DNA of 64,000 nt from BOG-908 sp963848205. Its GTDB lineage: Bacteria; Pseudomonadota; Alphaproteobacteria; Acetobacterales; Acetobacteraceae. Below, piece after piece: positions 37,101-45,815 of the stretch (within the stretch, counting starts at the first letter, position 1; the number at the start of each line of letters is the position of its first letter). The stretch lies in contig CAWKCV010000006.1 in NCBI GenBank assembly GCA_963848205.1, forward strand, positions 62,001-126,000, given 5' to 3'. The translations under genes and the position numbers were made by a program. Below the pieces are notes generated by a model. The model saw nothing but the letters and a program-made list of their open reading frames with translations, was not told the DNA's origin and did not search any database.

Positions 37101-38198
37101 ATGAAGTTCCGTGTTGCGTTGCTGGTTGCCAGCGTCCTGTCGGCGCCTGCCGCCGCCCTCGCCCAGCCTGTGACCGGGCCCTATGTCAGCCTCGGTGCCG
37201 GCCTGAACTACCTGATTGATCAGAAGATCTACACGAACACATTCTACACCAACGGCCGTTCGAACCTGTCGAACAACGTGGGCGGCATCGCCAGCGCGGC
37301 CGTCGGCTACGGCCTGGGCAACGGCATCCGGATCGAACTGCAGGGCGACTGGAACGCCACCCGCGTCGACAGGGGTGTGAACACCACCAGCAACTATCAG
37401 CAGCAGTATCACGGCTTCGTGAATGCGCTGTATGATTTCAGCGGCGCCAGCTTCGGCATGCCGGCCCTTAGCCCGTATGTGGGTATCGGCGGCGGCTACG
37501 GCGCCAGCCATTTCAGCAATCTTGGCTTCATCGGCTACGACGCGGCGGCAGGTAATTCAACCTTCCTGCGCACCACCGGCACGTCGAACAACTACGCCGT
37601 GCAGGCAATCGCCGGCGTGGCCTTCAACATCGACGCCGTCCCGGGCCTGGCAGTTACCGCCGAATACCGCTTCACCGCCTCACCGAGCGATGCCAGCTAC
37701 AACGCGCAGTTCTTCGACGGTGCGGGTTCCAGCCACGTCAAGTTCAAGACCGAAGGCCAGTATAACAACGAGGCTCTGATCGGCGTCCGCTACGCGCTGT
37801 TCGCCCCGCCGCCGGCCGTCGTGGCCTCCAAGGCCGTCGAGCAGAGCACCCCGCCGGCACCGCCCGCCGCGCGCACCTACCTGGTGTTCTTCGACTGGGA
37901 CCGCGCCGACCTGACCAGCCGCGCCCGCCAGATCGTGGCCCAGGCCGCGGCCGCCTCGACCAGCACGCAAACGACGCGCATCGAAGTCAACGGCTACACC
38001 GACTTGTCCGGCACGGCCGCCTATAACCAGCGCCTCTCCGTCCGCCGCGCCCAGAGTGTGGAATCCGAACTGGTGCGCGACGGTGTGAACCGCAGTGAAA
38101 TCAGCATCCACGGTTACGGCGAGAGCAACCCGCTGGTGCAGACTGCCAAGGGTGTCCGCGAGCCGCAGAACCGCCGCGTGGAAATCATCCTGAAGTAA
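37101..38198 (+). CDS. OmpA-family outer-membrane beta-barrel protein
   Basis: 365 residues: signal peptide (ALLVASVLSAPAAALA-QP), an 8-stranded beta-barrel of about 215 residues (GPYVSLGAGLNYLIDQ, GYGLGNGIRIELQGDW, NEALIGVRYALF), a Pro/Ala hinge, and a C-terminal OmpA domain (FFDWDRADLTSRARQI, NGYTDLSGTAAYNQRLSVRRAQSV, ending PQNRRVEIILK) with the Asp and Arg that bind diaminopimelate in peptidoglycan. ATG at 37101 has AGGAGAG upstream. The 236-base leader upstream, without ORF, probably carries the promoter. A strong terminator follows. Confidence 0.95.
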   Translation: MKFRVALLVASVLSAPAAALAQPVTGPYVSLGAGLNYLIDQKIYTNTFYTNGRSNLSNNVGGIASAAVGYGLGNGIRIELQGDWNATRVDRGVNTTSNYQQQYHGFVNALYDFSGASFGMPALSPYVGIGGGYGASHFSNLGFIGYDAAAGNSTFLRTTGTSNNYAVQAIAGVAFNIDAVPGLAVTAEYRFTASPSDASYNAQFFDGAGSSHVKFKTEGQYNNEALIGVRYALFAPPPAVVASKAVEQSTPPAPPAARTYLVFFDWDRADLTSRARQIVAQAAAASTSTQTTRIEVNGYTDLSGTAAYNQRLSVRRAQSVESELVRDGVNRSEISIHGYGESNPLVQTAKGVREPQNRRVEIILK

Positions 38199-38248
38199 CA
38201 CCGCGCGCCGCCGGTGGCGGCCATTTACCTACATTGAAGACGGAGGGT

Positions 38249-38284
38249 CTGGGGGGGATGGCACATCTCCCCCAGCTCTTTTTT
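38249..38284 (+). terminator. Intrinsic terminator after the OmpA-family gene
   Basis: 11-bp stem CTGGGGGGGAT / ATCTCCCCCAG (one G-U pair), loop GGCAC, then CTCTTTTTT. The T-run ends 9 bases before the next ATG. Confidence 0.85.
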
Positions 38285-38292
38285 ATGCACCC

Positions 38293-38736
38293 ATGAAAAC
38301 CAACATTCTCCACCGCCTCGAGCCTCTGCTCGCCGGCATCCCCCCCGAACGCCGCCTCGTGCTGGTGCAATTCTTCCGCTTCGCCGTCATCGGCACGATG
38401 GGCTTCGGCTGGGACACGCTGGTGGTTTATGCGACTGCCCCCTTTGTCGGCCTCTATATCGGCGGCATCATCTCCTACCTTATCGCCGGCACGATGAACT
38501 GGCTGCTCAACCGCATCTGGACCTACCGCCACGTGCCGCATGGCGCGATGCATCGCCAGCTCGTGGCCTTCCTGCTCGCCAATTCGGTGGGGCTGGTGCT
38601 GAATCGCGGTGCGTATTTCGCACTCATCGCCACCCTGCCGGTGTGCCGCGCGTATCCAGTCATTCCGGTGGCGGTCGGAGGTCTCTGCGGCATGTTCGTC
38701 AATTTCTACATGTCGCGGCGGCTGGTTTTCAAATGA
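38293..38736 (+). CDS. GtrA family membrane protein
   Basis: 147 residues with four predicted transmembrane helices, the usual GtrA size: FFRFAVIGTMGFGWDTLVVY, IGGIISYLIAGTMNWLLNRIWTYR, LVAFLLANSVGLVLNRG and GGLCGMFVNFYMSRRLVFK. GtrA-like proteins are thought to flip polyprenyl-phosphate-linked sugars. The next plus-strand gene is a GtrB-like GT2, so the pair may attach or export a sugar for glycan decoration. ATG at 38293 lies just after the ompA terminator. Confidence 0.88.
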   Translation: MKTNILHRLEPLLAGIPPERRLVLVQFFRFAVIGTMGFGWDTLVVYATAPFVGLYIGGIISYLIAGTMNWLLNRIWTYRHVPHGAMHRQLVAFLLANSVGLVLNRGAYFALIATLPVCRAYPVIPVAVGGLCGMFVNFYMSRRLVFK

Positions 38737-38747
38737 CTCCAAGGCAA

Positions 38748-38863
38748 GGCAAGCAGTCCTTTTTTGAAAAAAAGGACCAAAGAACTTTTGCATTGCCATC
38801 GCGTGCTCGCGACAGCGGAGAAAAAGTCCTTTGCTTCTTCTCTGCACAAAAGAAGGCCTTGCT
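38748..38863 (+). repeat. Border repeat, copy 6, composite with GC hairpin and second arm
   Basis: Consensus arm (38748-38790), a GC-rich part with ATCGCGTGCTCGCGA, then a second arm (GAAAAAGTCC...AAAAGAAGGCCTTGC). The AGAAGG of the second arm is correctly spaced to serve as ribosome-binding site for the downstream GT2 gene. Confidence 0.8.
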
Positions 38864-39787
38864 TTGACTGTCGCCGTGCTGATCCCCTGCTACAATGAGT
38901 CAGTAGCGATCGCCCACGTCGTCGCCGCTTTCCGATCCGCCCTGCCCGACGCCATCATCTACGCCTACGACAACAACTCCACCGACGGCACGATTGCCGC
39001 GGCGCGCCAGGCCGGTGCGCAGATCGGCCGCGAAGTCCAGCAGGGCAAAGGCCATGTCGTCCGCCGCATGTTCGCCGACATAGATGCGGACATCTATGTG
39101 CTCGTCGATGGTGACGGCACCTACGACGCCGCCGACGCGCCCGCGCTGATCGCGCTTTTGCAGAACGACTCGCTCGACATGGTGACCGGCACGCGCGTCA
39201 GCGACCAGGAGGCCGCCTACCGTCGTGGCCACCGTTTCGGCAACACGATGCTCACCGGCCTGGTCGCCCGCCTGTTCGGCGCCCGCGTATCCGACATGCT
39301 CTCCGGCTACCGCGTATTCTCTCGCCGGTTTGTGAAATCCTTCCCGGCACTCGCCGGCGGTTTCGAGATCGAGACGGAACTGACAGTACACGCGCTGCAA
39401 CTGGCGCTCCCGCTCGGCGAGATCGAAACCCGCTATCGCGAAAGGCCAGCGGGCTCGGCTTCCAAGCTGCGCACCGTCAAGGACGGGCTGCGCATTCTGC
39501 GTTTCATCCTGATGCTGGTCAAAGACGAGCGTCCGCTTGGCTTTTTCTCGATCGGCGCGCTCGTGCTTCTCTTGGCTGGGCTGGCGCTGGGCATTCCCGT
39601 CATCGTCGAATTCTGGCGCACGGGCCTGGTGCCGCGTTTGCCGACGGCGATCGTGTCGGCGGCTTTGGTGGCGCTGTGTTTCTTATCGCTGGCGTGCGGG
39701 TTGATTTTGGATTCGGTGGGGCGTGGGCGGCGGGAGATGAAGCGATTGGCGTATTTGGCGGTGGGGAAGAAAGCAGTCCTTACTTAA
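38864..39787 (+). CDS. GT2 glycosyltransferase with C-terminal membrane helices (DPM/GtrB-like)
   Basis: 307 residues. GT-A domain: VAVLIPCYNESVAI, DNNSTDGTIAAAR, QGKGHVVRRMF, VLVDGDGTYDAAD (DxD), MVTGTRV and GYRVFSRRF; two transmembrane helices follow (GFFSIGALVLLLAGLALGIP; AIVSAALVALCFLSLACGLIL). Such enzymes make polyprenyl-phosphate sugars and pair with GtrA flippases, as here. I choose the TTG at 38864 (MTVAVLIP) with AGAAGG 8 bases upstream; this ribosome site lies in the border repeat. The last codons (VGKKAVLT) also come from a repeat. Confidence 0.88.
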   Translation: MTVAVLIPCYNESVAIAHVVAAFRSALPDAIIYAYDNNSTDGTIAAARQAGAQIGREVQQGKGHVVRRMFADIDADIYVLVDGDGTYDAADAPALIALLQNDSLDMVTGTRVSDQEAAYRRGHRFGNTMLTGLVARLFGARVSDMLSGYRVFSRRFVKSFPALAGGFEIETELTVHALQLALPLGEIETRYRERPAGSASKLRTVKDGLRILRFILMLVKDERPLGFFSIGALVLLLAGLALGIPVIVEFWRTGLVPRLPTAIVSAALVALCFLSLACGLILDSVGRGRREMKRLAYLAVGKKAVLT

Positions 39788-39803
39788 AAACGGACTGCTT
39801 GCC
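39768..39803. repeat. Border repeat, copy 7, back-to-back palindrome between GT2 and ftsK
   Basis: AAGCAGTCC ... GGACTGCTT facing arms with an AT spacer. It supplies the GT2 stop and touches the ftsK stop, so both genes end inside one repeat. Confidence 0.8.
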
Positions 39804-42274
39804 TAATCCTCGTTCGTCCGCCGGCAAAGCACCTCCCGCTTGCCCACGTGATTAGCCGCACTCACGATCCCCTCTTTCTCCATCTGCTCGATCAGCTTCG
39901 CCGCCCGATTATACCCGATGTTCAGATGCCGCTGGATGAAGCTCGTACTCGCCTTGCCCTCACGCGCCACCAGCGCCACTGCCTGGTCGAACAGCCCCAT
40001 TTCGCCGTCGCCGGAGGCACTCGGCACCGGGCCGCCGCTATCTTCGTCCGCACCTTCGGTCACCTCGTCGAGATAGTCCGGCACGCCTTGCTGGCGGAGG
40101 AACGCAACGGTGTCCTCGACTTCCTTGTCGGTGACGAGAGGGCCGTGCACGCGGGTGATGCGGCCGCCGCCGACCATGTAAAGCATGTCGCCATGGCCCA
40201 GGAGCTGCTCGGCACCCTGCTCGCCGAGGATGGTGCGGCTGTCGAACTTGCTGATGACCTGGAAGCTGATGCGGGTTGGGAAATTGGCCTTGATGGTGCC
40301 GGTAATCACGTCGACGGATGGGCGTTGGGTGGCCATGATGACGTGGATGCCGGCCGCGCGCGCCATCTGTGCGAGCCGCTGGACGGCTGCCTCGATATCC
40401 TTGCCGGCGACCATCATCAGATCGGCCATCTCGTCGATGACCACGACGATGAAGGGCAGCGCCTCGAGCGTGAGCGGCTGTTCCTCGAAGGTGGGGCGGC
40501 CGGTTTCCGAATCGAAACCGGTCTGCACGCGGCGGCTGATCACCTCGCCCTTGGCGCGCGCTTCCTCGACCCGTTCGTTGTAGCCGCCGACGTTGCGCAC
40601 GCCCAACTGGCTCATCGCGCGGTAGCGGCGCTCCATCTCGCGCACCGTCCATTTGAGCGCCTGCACCGCCTTGGCGGGTTCGGTCACCACCGGTGCCATG
40701 AGGTGGGGAATGCCCTCATAGACGGAGAGTTCGAGCATTTTCGGGTCGATAAGGATGAGCCGGCACTGTTCGGGCGAGAGCTTGAACAGCAACGAGAGGA
40801 TCATCGCATTGATGCCGACCGATTTGCCGGAGCCGGTGGTGCCGGCGATGAGCAGATGCGGCATGCGCGCCAGGTCGCTGACGACCGGTGCGCCGGAGAT
40901 GTCCTTGCCCAGCGCGATCGGCAGGCGGCCCTGGTGGCGCGTCCAGGCCTCGCTGTCGAGCAGCTCGGCGAGAAACACGGTCTCCCGCTTGGCGTTCGGC
41001 ACTTCGATGCCGATGACGTTGCGGCCCGGCACGGTGGCGATGCGCACGGCGGTGACGGAGAGGCTGCGCGCCACGTCGTCGGCCAACCCGATGACGCGGG
41101 CGCTGCGTATGCCGGGGGCGGGTTCGAGCTCGTAGAGGGTGACGACGGGCCCGGGGCGGATGTCGCGGATGGCACCTTGCACACCGTAATCGGAGAGCAC
41201 GGATTCGAGCAGGCGGGCGTTGTTCTGCAGCGCCTCCTCGTCGGGGCCGGCGGCACCGCGGATCGGGCTGGCATGCAGCAGGCTGCTCGGCGGCAGGCGC
41301 CAGCCGGCTTCCACCAGCGGCAGGCTTTCCTGCCGGGCGGCGGGGGCGCGTTTCGGCTCGGGTGCGGCAACGCGGGCGCGCACCATGGTCCTGGGGGGCG
41401 GCGCGGCGGCCTCGGGTTTCGCAGGCTCGGCACGGCGCAGCACGGGCGTGGAGGAAGCCGGCGCGATCGACGGGCTGGAGACGGTGGCGACCTGTTCGGG
41501 CCAGGTCGCCTCCTCCGGTTCATCCTCATCGACATAGGGCGCGATGCCCGGGCGGGTGAACAGGCCGGTGACGGCCTGGCTGCCGGAAGCGCCGACGCGG
41601 GCGGCGCGTGCCGCACCCCGGCCTGCCGCACGCCACTCGCCCCAGGACAGGCCAAGGCTCGCCGCGCAGACAGCCGCCGCCAGCGCGGAGGCGATGAGGA
41701 ACACCACGATCCAGCTCAACGGTCCGATTGCCTGGCGCGCCTCGCCGAGGAAGGTGATCGACAGCAGGTGGCCGCCCGCGCCACCGAGCCCTGCGCTGGT
41801 GGGCCAATTGGCTCCATGGGGAAGCATCGAAAGCGGTGTTGCCAGCGCGGGCACTGCGAGCAGGGTGGCGAGCAGGCGCAATGCGGGCCGGCCCAGGCCG
41901 CGCCGGCTGGCCAGGCGCCAGGCCCAGGCCAGCATGGCCACACCCGGCAAAATGCCCGCGGCACCGAAGCCTTGCAGCAGGAAATCGGCGATGATGGAGC
42001 CGGTCGGGCCGATCAGGTTGGTGGCGTGCTGCGACGTCGCGGTGTTCAGCGACGGATCGCGCGGGTTGTAGGTGGTGAGCGCGACGAACAGCGTGATCGC
42101 GCCGAGGGCCAATGCCAGGCCGGCCAACTCGGACAGGCGCCGGCCGATCAGTTCGCGTATCGCGGGCGAGGCCAGCCGCCGATTGGTGGGCCGCCCGATA
42201 GGGGCGCGCGACGTGCTGGCGCGGCCTCTCGAAGCAGGGTCGGGTTGCAGGCGTCCTTGGGCGGCGAACGCCAT
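39803..42274 (-). CDS. ftsK: DNA translocase FtsK
   Basis: 823 residues. N-terminal four-helix membrane domain (~50-220, LAGLALALGAITLFVALTTY; SWIVVFLIASALAAAVCAAS), a Pro/Ala-rich linker, then the motor: Walker A LIAGTTGSGKSVGIN, Walker B CRLILIDPKMLEL, VIDEMADLMMVAGKDIE, and the C-terminal winged-helix gamma domain (QRHLNIGYNRAAKLIEQMEKEG) that reads KOPS sites. Moves DNA at the septum and activates XerCD at dif. The linker is short, giving the compact FtsK type. ATG 42274; a GTG two codons upstream is possible. The 148-base gap upstream to the next gene holds no further ORF. Confidence 0.96.
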   Translation of the reverse strand: MAFAAQGRLQPDPASRGRASTSRAPIGRPTNRRLASPAIRELIGRRLSELAGLALALGAITLFVALTTYNPRDPSLNTATSQHATNLIGPTGSIIADFLLQGFGAAGILPGVAMLAWAWRLASRRGLGRPALRLLATLLAVPALATPLSMLPHGANWPTSAGLGGAGGHLLSITFLGEARQAIGPLSWIVVFLIASALAAAVCAASLGLSWGEWRAAGRGAARAARVGASGSQAVTGLFTRPGIAPYVDEDEPEEATWPEQVATVSSPSIAPASSTPVLRRAEPAKPEAAAPPPRTMVRARVAAPEPKRAPAARQESLPLVEAGWRLPPSSLLHASPIRGAAGPDEEALQNNARLLESVLSDYGVQGAIRDIRPGPVVTLYELEPAPGIRSARVIGLADDVARSLSVTAVRIATVPGRNVIGIEVPNAKRETVFLAELLDSEAWTRHQGRLPIALGKDISGAPVVSDLARMPHLLIAGTTGSGKSVGINAMILSLLFKLSPEQCRLILIDPKMLELSVYEGIPHLMAPVVTEPAKAVQALKWTVREMERRYRAMSQLGVRNVGGYNERVEEARAKGEVISRRVQTGFDSETGRPTFEEQPLTLEALPFIVVVIDEMADLMMVAGKDIEAAVQRLAQMARAAGIHVIMATQRPSVDVITGTIKANFPTRISFQVISKFDSRTILGEQGAEQLLGHGDMLYMVGGGRITRVHGPLVTDKEVEDTVAFLRQQGVPDYLDEVTEGADEDSGGPVPSASGDGEMGLFDQAVALVAREGKASTSFIQRHLNIGYNRAAKLIEQMEKEGIVSAANHVGKREVLCRRTNED

Positions 42275-42428
42275 GACCACGGCTCCAGAAGCGCGAACGG
42301 AAGTTCAGATTCGCCTGTAACCTTAGCCGACAAGCGATTGGCCGCGATAGCGCTTTGAGGCGTCGCACGCGGGCCTGCGTGCGTTATGCCGGCGCGTGCG
42401 GCTTACGCCCCACGCGCCGGCTGTGGCT

Positions 42429-43082
42429 TTAAGGAAGCTGGTCCTGCTGCTCGCGCTCTTCCTTGGTCAGCGGCTTCGTGCGCTTGGTCTTCGTCTCCTT
42501 GATGACCCACGCCACAGCGACCTTGCCGTTGCCGAGCATCTTCGGATCGGCCTCCACGGACACATCGACCGGCAGCTTGGCCGCCTTGTAGGCGTCGCCG
42601 ATGGCTTTTTGCGCGGCCGCCAGCTTGGCCTGGGTCACCTCGTCGCCCGGGCGCAGGCCGGTCGCGGCGACCAGCTTGTCCGGCGTCATCGATGCATTGC
42701 CGCTGAACGTCTGCGCGTCGAGCCTGGCATTCACCTTCGTGACGGTCGGCGCCTGCGCGCCGTGATCATCGATGACGAACTGCACGGTGATGTGGTGGGT
42801 CTTGGGATAGCTTGCGACCAGCGTCTTGATGCCGCCCACCACGTTCGCCTTGGCGAGAACCTCCTCGATGCGCTTCTGGTCGGCAGCGATCTCGTCGTTC
42901 GTCACCTTCGTGCCGGGCTGTTCCTGGACAACGGCCTGCAGGTCGGCGGTCGGCACGGTCTTGCTGCCGGTGATGGTCACCTTGTCGAGCGTGTGCGCCG
43001 CGGGCTCGGCCGCCGCGGCGCCGGACGCGGCTACGCAGAATGCGCCAGCGCCCAGGGCGATCGCACTTTTGACGAATTTCAT
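42429..43082 (-). CDS. Secreted POTRA-like domain protein
   Basis: 217 residues: signal peptide (FVKSAIALGAGAFCVAASGAAAA), then two repeated strand-helix-helix-strand units, VTITGSKTVPTADLQAVVQEQPGTKVTNDEIAADQKRIEEVLAKANVVGG and LDAQTFSGNASMTPDKLVAATGLRPGDEVTQAKLAAAQKAIGDAYKAAK, which read like POTRA modules from BamA/FhaC-type proteins, without a barrel. It could be a periplasmic chaperone-type protein; that is inference. ATG at 43082 has GGAGGAG upstream. Ends in a charged KTKRTKPLTKEEREQQ tail. Confidence 0.65.
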   Translation of the reverse strand: MKFVKSAIALGAGAFCVAASGAAAAEPAAHTLDKVTITGSKTVPTADLQAVVQEQPGTKVTNDEIAADQKRIEEVLAKANVVGGIKTLVASYPKTHHITVQFVIDDHGAQAPTVTKVNARLDAQTFSGNASMTPDKLVAATGLRPGDEVTQAKLAAAQKAIGDAYKAAKLPVDVSVEADPKMLGNGKVAVAWVIKETKTKRTKPLTKEEREQQDQLP

Positions 43083-43150
43083 ATGAAGCGCTCCTCCGAA
43101 TTTGCCCGGGATGGATCGCATATGCAGCCAAAGCGTCAAGCTATGCGGCG

Positions 43151-43702
43151 TCAGACGTGAACGGCGAGCAGATCCCGCCTGTCGCGCAGCGTCGCCTCCA
43201 AGGCCGCCAACATGGACGACAGGGTCTGCGCGCGCTCCAGGATATTTGCGGAGGAGGCCGCGACCGTGGCCTCGCGCACCTGGTGGGCGGTCGCCACCAT
43301 GGCGCGATCGACGGCCAGCAGCCGCTCCAATGTTTCCCGCTCGCCGCGCAGGCGCTGCGTCATCCGGTCCGTCTCCGGCACGGGAAGGGCGCGTATCTGT
43401 CCTTCGAGCGCGCCCAGCTCACGGCCGATCGCCTCGAGCGACTGAGCCTGGCGGACGGCCTGCGGGTCGGGAAGCGGATGCGCGCGTGTGGGCGGCGGCA
43501 GGTAGGCCTGGCGGAACGACGCTTCGGCGGCGGCCACCGAAGCGCGGGCTGCGCCGAGCATTTCGCCCACTTTCGCGCGCACCATCAGATCGTCCGCGCG
43601 GAGCTGATTCTCCGCGCGGTAGAAATTGTAGCCCCAGCCGGCGAAAAGGTTGGCCGCGAGTTTCTCGTCGGAATAGGCAGCGTAGAAATCAGTGCCGGCC
43701 AT
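43151..43702 (-). CDS. Hypothetical helical protein paired with the SPFH protein
   Basis: 183 residues, almost entirely alpha-helical and likely coiled coil (LRADDLMVRAKVGEMLGAARASVAAAEASF; RMTQRLRGERETLERLLAVDRAMVATAHQVREATVAASSANILERAQTLSSMLAALEATL). No signal peptide. Its ATG at 43702 overlaps the last 14 bases of the upstream SPFH gene, so the two are translationally coupled and may form a complex. No family recognised. Confidence 0.7.
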   Translation of the reverse strand: MAGTDFYAAYSDEKLAANLFAGWGYNFYRAENQLRADDLMVRAKVGEMLGAARASVAAAEASFRQAYLPPPTRAHPLPDPQAVRQAQSLEAIGRELGALEGQIRALPVPETDRMTQRLRGERETLERLLAVDRAMVATAHQVREATVAASSANILERAQTLSSMLAALEATLRDRRDLLAVHV

Positions 43703-44525
43703 TATCGGGTCCGGCAGGTGGGGAGGTCAGCGCCATTTGCGGGTTGCCGACGAAGAACGGCATGCCGGCCGCGGCGTTCGGCGCCGAGACCAGGCCCTTT
43801 TCGGCCATTCGCAGTGCGAGATAGTAGCGCACCGCCTCGATGGGCGTGAGGCCGATGGCCTGCAACGAGATCAGTTCGCGCATCCGCTCGTCCTTCGGCA
43901 GGATGAGGATTTTCAGGTCGTTCAGCATGATGCCGAACACGCGCAGGAAGTCGGACAGATGCTGCTTCACGCCTTCGCGTAGTTCGTTGATGTGCTCGTT
44001 GATGTTTTCCAGCTTGGTCACCTGGATCACCTGATTGATCGCCTGCTCGATGGCCGGGCCCGCATACTCGGCGACTTCGCGCGTGTCGATCACGTGTCCG
44101 TTGAACGGCAGGTGGGTGATGAGGTCGAGGGCCGCCTCTTTCGTGTCGATATGGATGTAGTAGTCGGCCACGTAGGAGACTTCGGCCATCTCGGCGCTGG
44201 TCGCCGTGCCGGTGCTGCGGACGAGCAATTTGCTGCGGTTGATATAGATGACCTCGTACACCCACGGGCTCGCACCGCCGAAGAAGCCCTGCACGATGGA
44301 GCCGACGATCGGCTTGTCCGGCGTGACGAGCGCGTATTGGCCGGTTTCGTAGATCTGCAGCACGGCGCCGCGCGATTTGAGGATGCAGAAATGATTGCTC
44401 TCGACGGTGAGCAGCGAGCCGGAGACGATGCTGTCGTCGACGATCTTGATGGCCACGTTGCGGGTGCCGAGCATGTCGGTGCCGTCGTTGTTCAGCGCGG
44501 TGATGACTTGCCGGGTAAGGGCCAT
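43689..44525 (-). CDS. SPFH/Band-7 domain protein
   Basis: 278 residues. No N-terminal membrane anchor is obvious; the SPFH-like part has NVAIKIVDDSIVSGSLLTVESNHFCILKSRGAVLQIYETGQYALVTPDKPIVGSI and strand-rich YINRSKLLVRSTG, followed by IEQAINQVIQVTKLENINEHINELREGVKQHL and a C-terminal segment FGIMLNDLKILILPKDERM that fits the virion-core-protein/YdjI-like SPFH subgroup. Those proteins form rings at membranes or with partner proteins. Coupled to the 183-residue helical gene downstream. The ATG at 44525 follows a paired border repeat. Confidence 0.8.
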   Translation of the reverse strand: MALTRQVITALNNDGTDMLGTRNVAIKIVDDSIVSGSLLTVESNHFCILKSRGAVLQIYETGQYALVTPDKPIVGSIVQGFFGGASPWVYEVIYINRSKLLVRSTGTATSAEMAEVSYVADYYIHIDTKEAALDLITHLPFNGHVIDTREVAEYAGPAIEQAINQVIQVTKLENINEHINELREGVKQHLSDFLRVFGIMLNDLKILILPKDERMRELISLQAIGLTPIEAVRYYLALRMAEKGLVSAPNAAAGMPFFVGNPQMALTSPPAGPDNGRH

Positions 44526-44548
44526 TGAAACACTCCTGGGGCGGCGGG

Positions 44549-44670
44549 AGAAAGGCCTTCTTTTTTGAAAAAAAGAAGCAAAAAACTTCTGTCAGGCTGT
44601 CGCGTGCTCCGAGACTAGCACGCGACAGGAGATAAGAGTTTTTTGGTCCTTTTTCTCAAATAAGGACTGC
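44549..44670. repeat. Border repeat, copy 8, paired arms around a 12-bp hairpin
   Basis: Two inverted AT-rich arms (44553-44590 and 44635-44670) enclose a perfect stem CTGTCGCGTGCT (44597-44608) / AGCACGCGACAG (44617-44628). It lies between the SPFH gene start and the reductase gene 3' end, both minus strand. Confidence 0.88.
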
Positions 44671-44678
44671 TTGCTTAC

Positions 44679-45743
44679 TTACGCGGGGATCACCCGCGCC
44701 TCCCGCAAACGCCCGAAAAGATCAAAGAATGCATCGTCGCTCGCCTGGTAGAAGCCAAAACCCAGGCGCCGGCTCTTCGACATGTCGGTCACCACCTCGA
44801 TCGGGCGGCCGAGATCGGCGTCGGTGTGCCAGGGCGACGCCAGGCGGGCGAGATCGGGTTCGGCAAGCCCCTCGCGCAGTGCGATCTGCCGCCACACAGG
44901 CGCGTCGTCTGCCATCTGCTCGCCCAGCGTCACTACGGTGCCGTCGAAGGGTGCCGGCGCCAGGCCGAACCATGCGGCGATGCGCTCCCACATCCATTTC
45001 CAGCGAAAGACGTCGCCATTGACCACGTTGAACGCTTCGTTGTGCGCGGCGGGCGTCTCGGCCGCCCAGAGCAGGTGGCGGGCGAGTTGGCGAGCGTCGG
45101 TCATGTCGGTCAGGCCATCCCATTGCATGGCGGCGCCGGGGAAGCGGAACGGCCGTCCCGTCTCGCGGCAAATCGTTGCGTAAACGGCCAGCGTGGTGCC
45201 CATGTTCATCGCGTTGCCGACGGCCATGCCGATGATCGTGTGCGGGCGATGGACGCTCCAGGTGAACCCGTCGCGCCTGGCGGCGGCAAAAAGCTCGTCC
45301 TCCTGCGCGTAGTAGAAATTCTCGACGTCGAGCCGCTTCTGTTCCTCGCGGAACGGCGTCTGCGGCAGAGCGCCTTTTCCGTAGGCTTCGAACGGGCCGA
45401 GGTAATGCTTCAGGCCTGTCACCAGCGCCACGTGACGGGGCCGGTTCGCGGCGGGCAGACCGTTGAGCAGGTTGCGGACCATGGTCGCGTTGACGCGGAT
45501 GTTCTCGGCTTCGGTCGACTGGCGCAGCCATGTGGCGATGAAGACCGCGTCGGGATCGACGTCCTGCAAGGCCGTCCGCGTGCCGCCAGCGTCCAACAAA
45601 TCAGCCGCGACGGGCGCCACGCCAGCCTGCTGGACAGGGCGCCGCGCCAACCCGTCCACCGCCCACCCATGCCCAGCCAGCAGCGCGCCCGCCGCACTGC
45701 CAACGATGCCGCTCGCTCCCACAACCAATGCCCTACCCGCCAT
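44679..45743 (-). CDS. PRISE-like NAD(P)-dependent short-chain reductase
   Basis: 354 residues. Rossmann start ALVVGASGIVGSAAGALLAGHG, then FIATWLRQSTEAENIRVNATMV, a tyrosine-containing NFYYAQED and SVHRPHTIIGMAVG, PFRFPGAAMQWDGLTDMTDARQLA. These are signatures of the progesterone-5-beta-reductase / iridoid-synthase-like group, which reduces enones with NADPH. Substrate in bacteria is unknown. ATG at 45743; border repeats lie at both ends of the gene. Divergent from the radical SAM gene. Confidence 0.87.
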   Translation of the reverse strand: MAGRALVVGASGIVGSAAGALLAGHGWAVDGLARRPVQQAGVAPVAADLLDAGGTRTALQDVDPDAVFIATWLRQSTEAENIRVNATMVRNLLNGLPAANRPRHVALVTGLKHYLGPFEAYGKGALPQTPFREEQKRLDVENFYYAQEDELFAAARRDGFTWSVHRPHTIIGMAVGNAMNMGTTLAVYATICRETGRPFRFPGAAMQWDGLTDMTDARQLARHLLWAAETPAAHNEAFNVVNGDVFRWKWMWERIAAWFGLAPAPFDGTVVTLGEQMADDAPVWRQIALREGLAEPDLARLASPWHTDADLGRPIEVVTDMSKSRRLGFGFYQASDDAFFDLFGRLREARVIPA

Positions 45744-45765
45744 CGCCGCACTCCCAACAAGTCAC

Positions 45766-45810
45766 AAAAGTTCTTTGGTCCTTTTTTTCGAAAAAGGACT
45801 GCTTTCTTAC
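45766..45810 (-). repeat. Border repeat, copy 9 (reductase/SPL-like divergent junction)
   Basis: Inverted copy: CAAAAGTTCTTTGGTCC then AAAAAGGACTGCTTTC, ending 6 bases before the next gene's ATG, so it occupies that gene's leader. Confidence 0.85.
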
Positions 45811-45815
45811 ATCCC

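Noticed and set aside
39848..42358. 836-codon plus-strand ORF across ftsK
   Set aside because: Exact antisense of ftsK, which has all motor motifs; composition (Asp/His/Gly-rich, no domain) is that of a GC-rich shadow frame.
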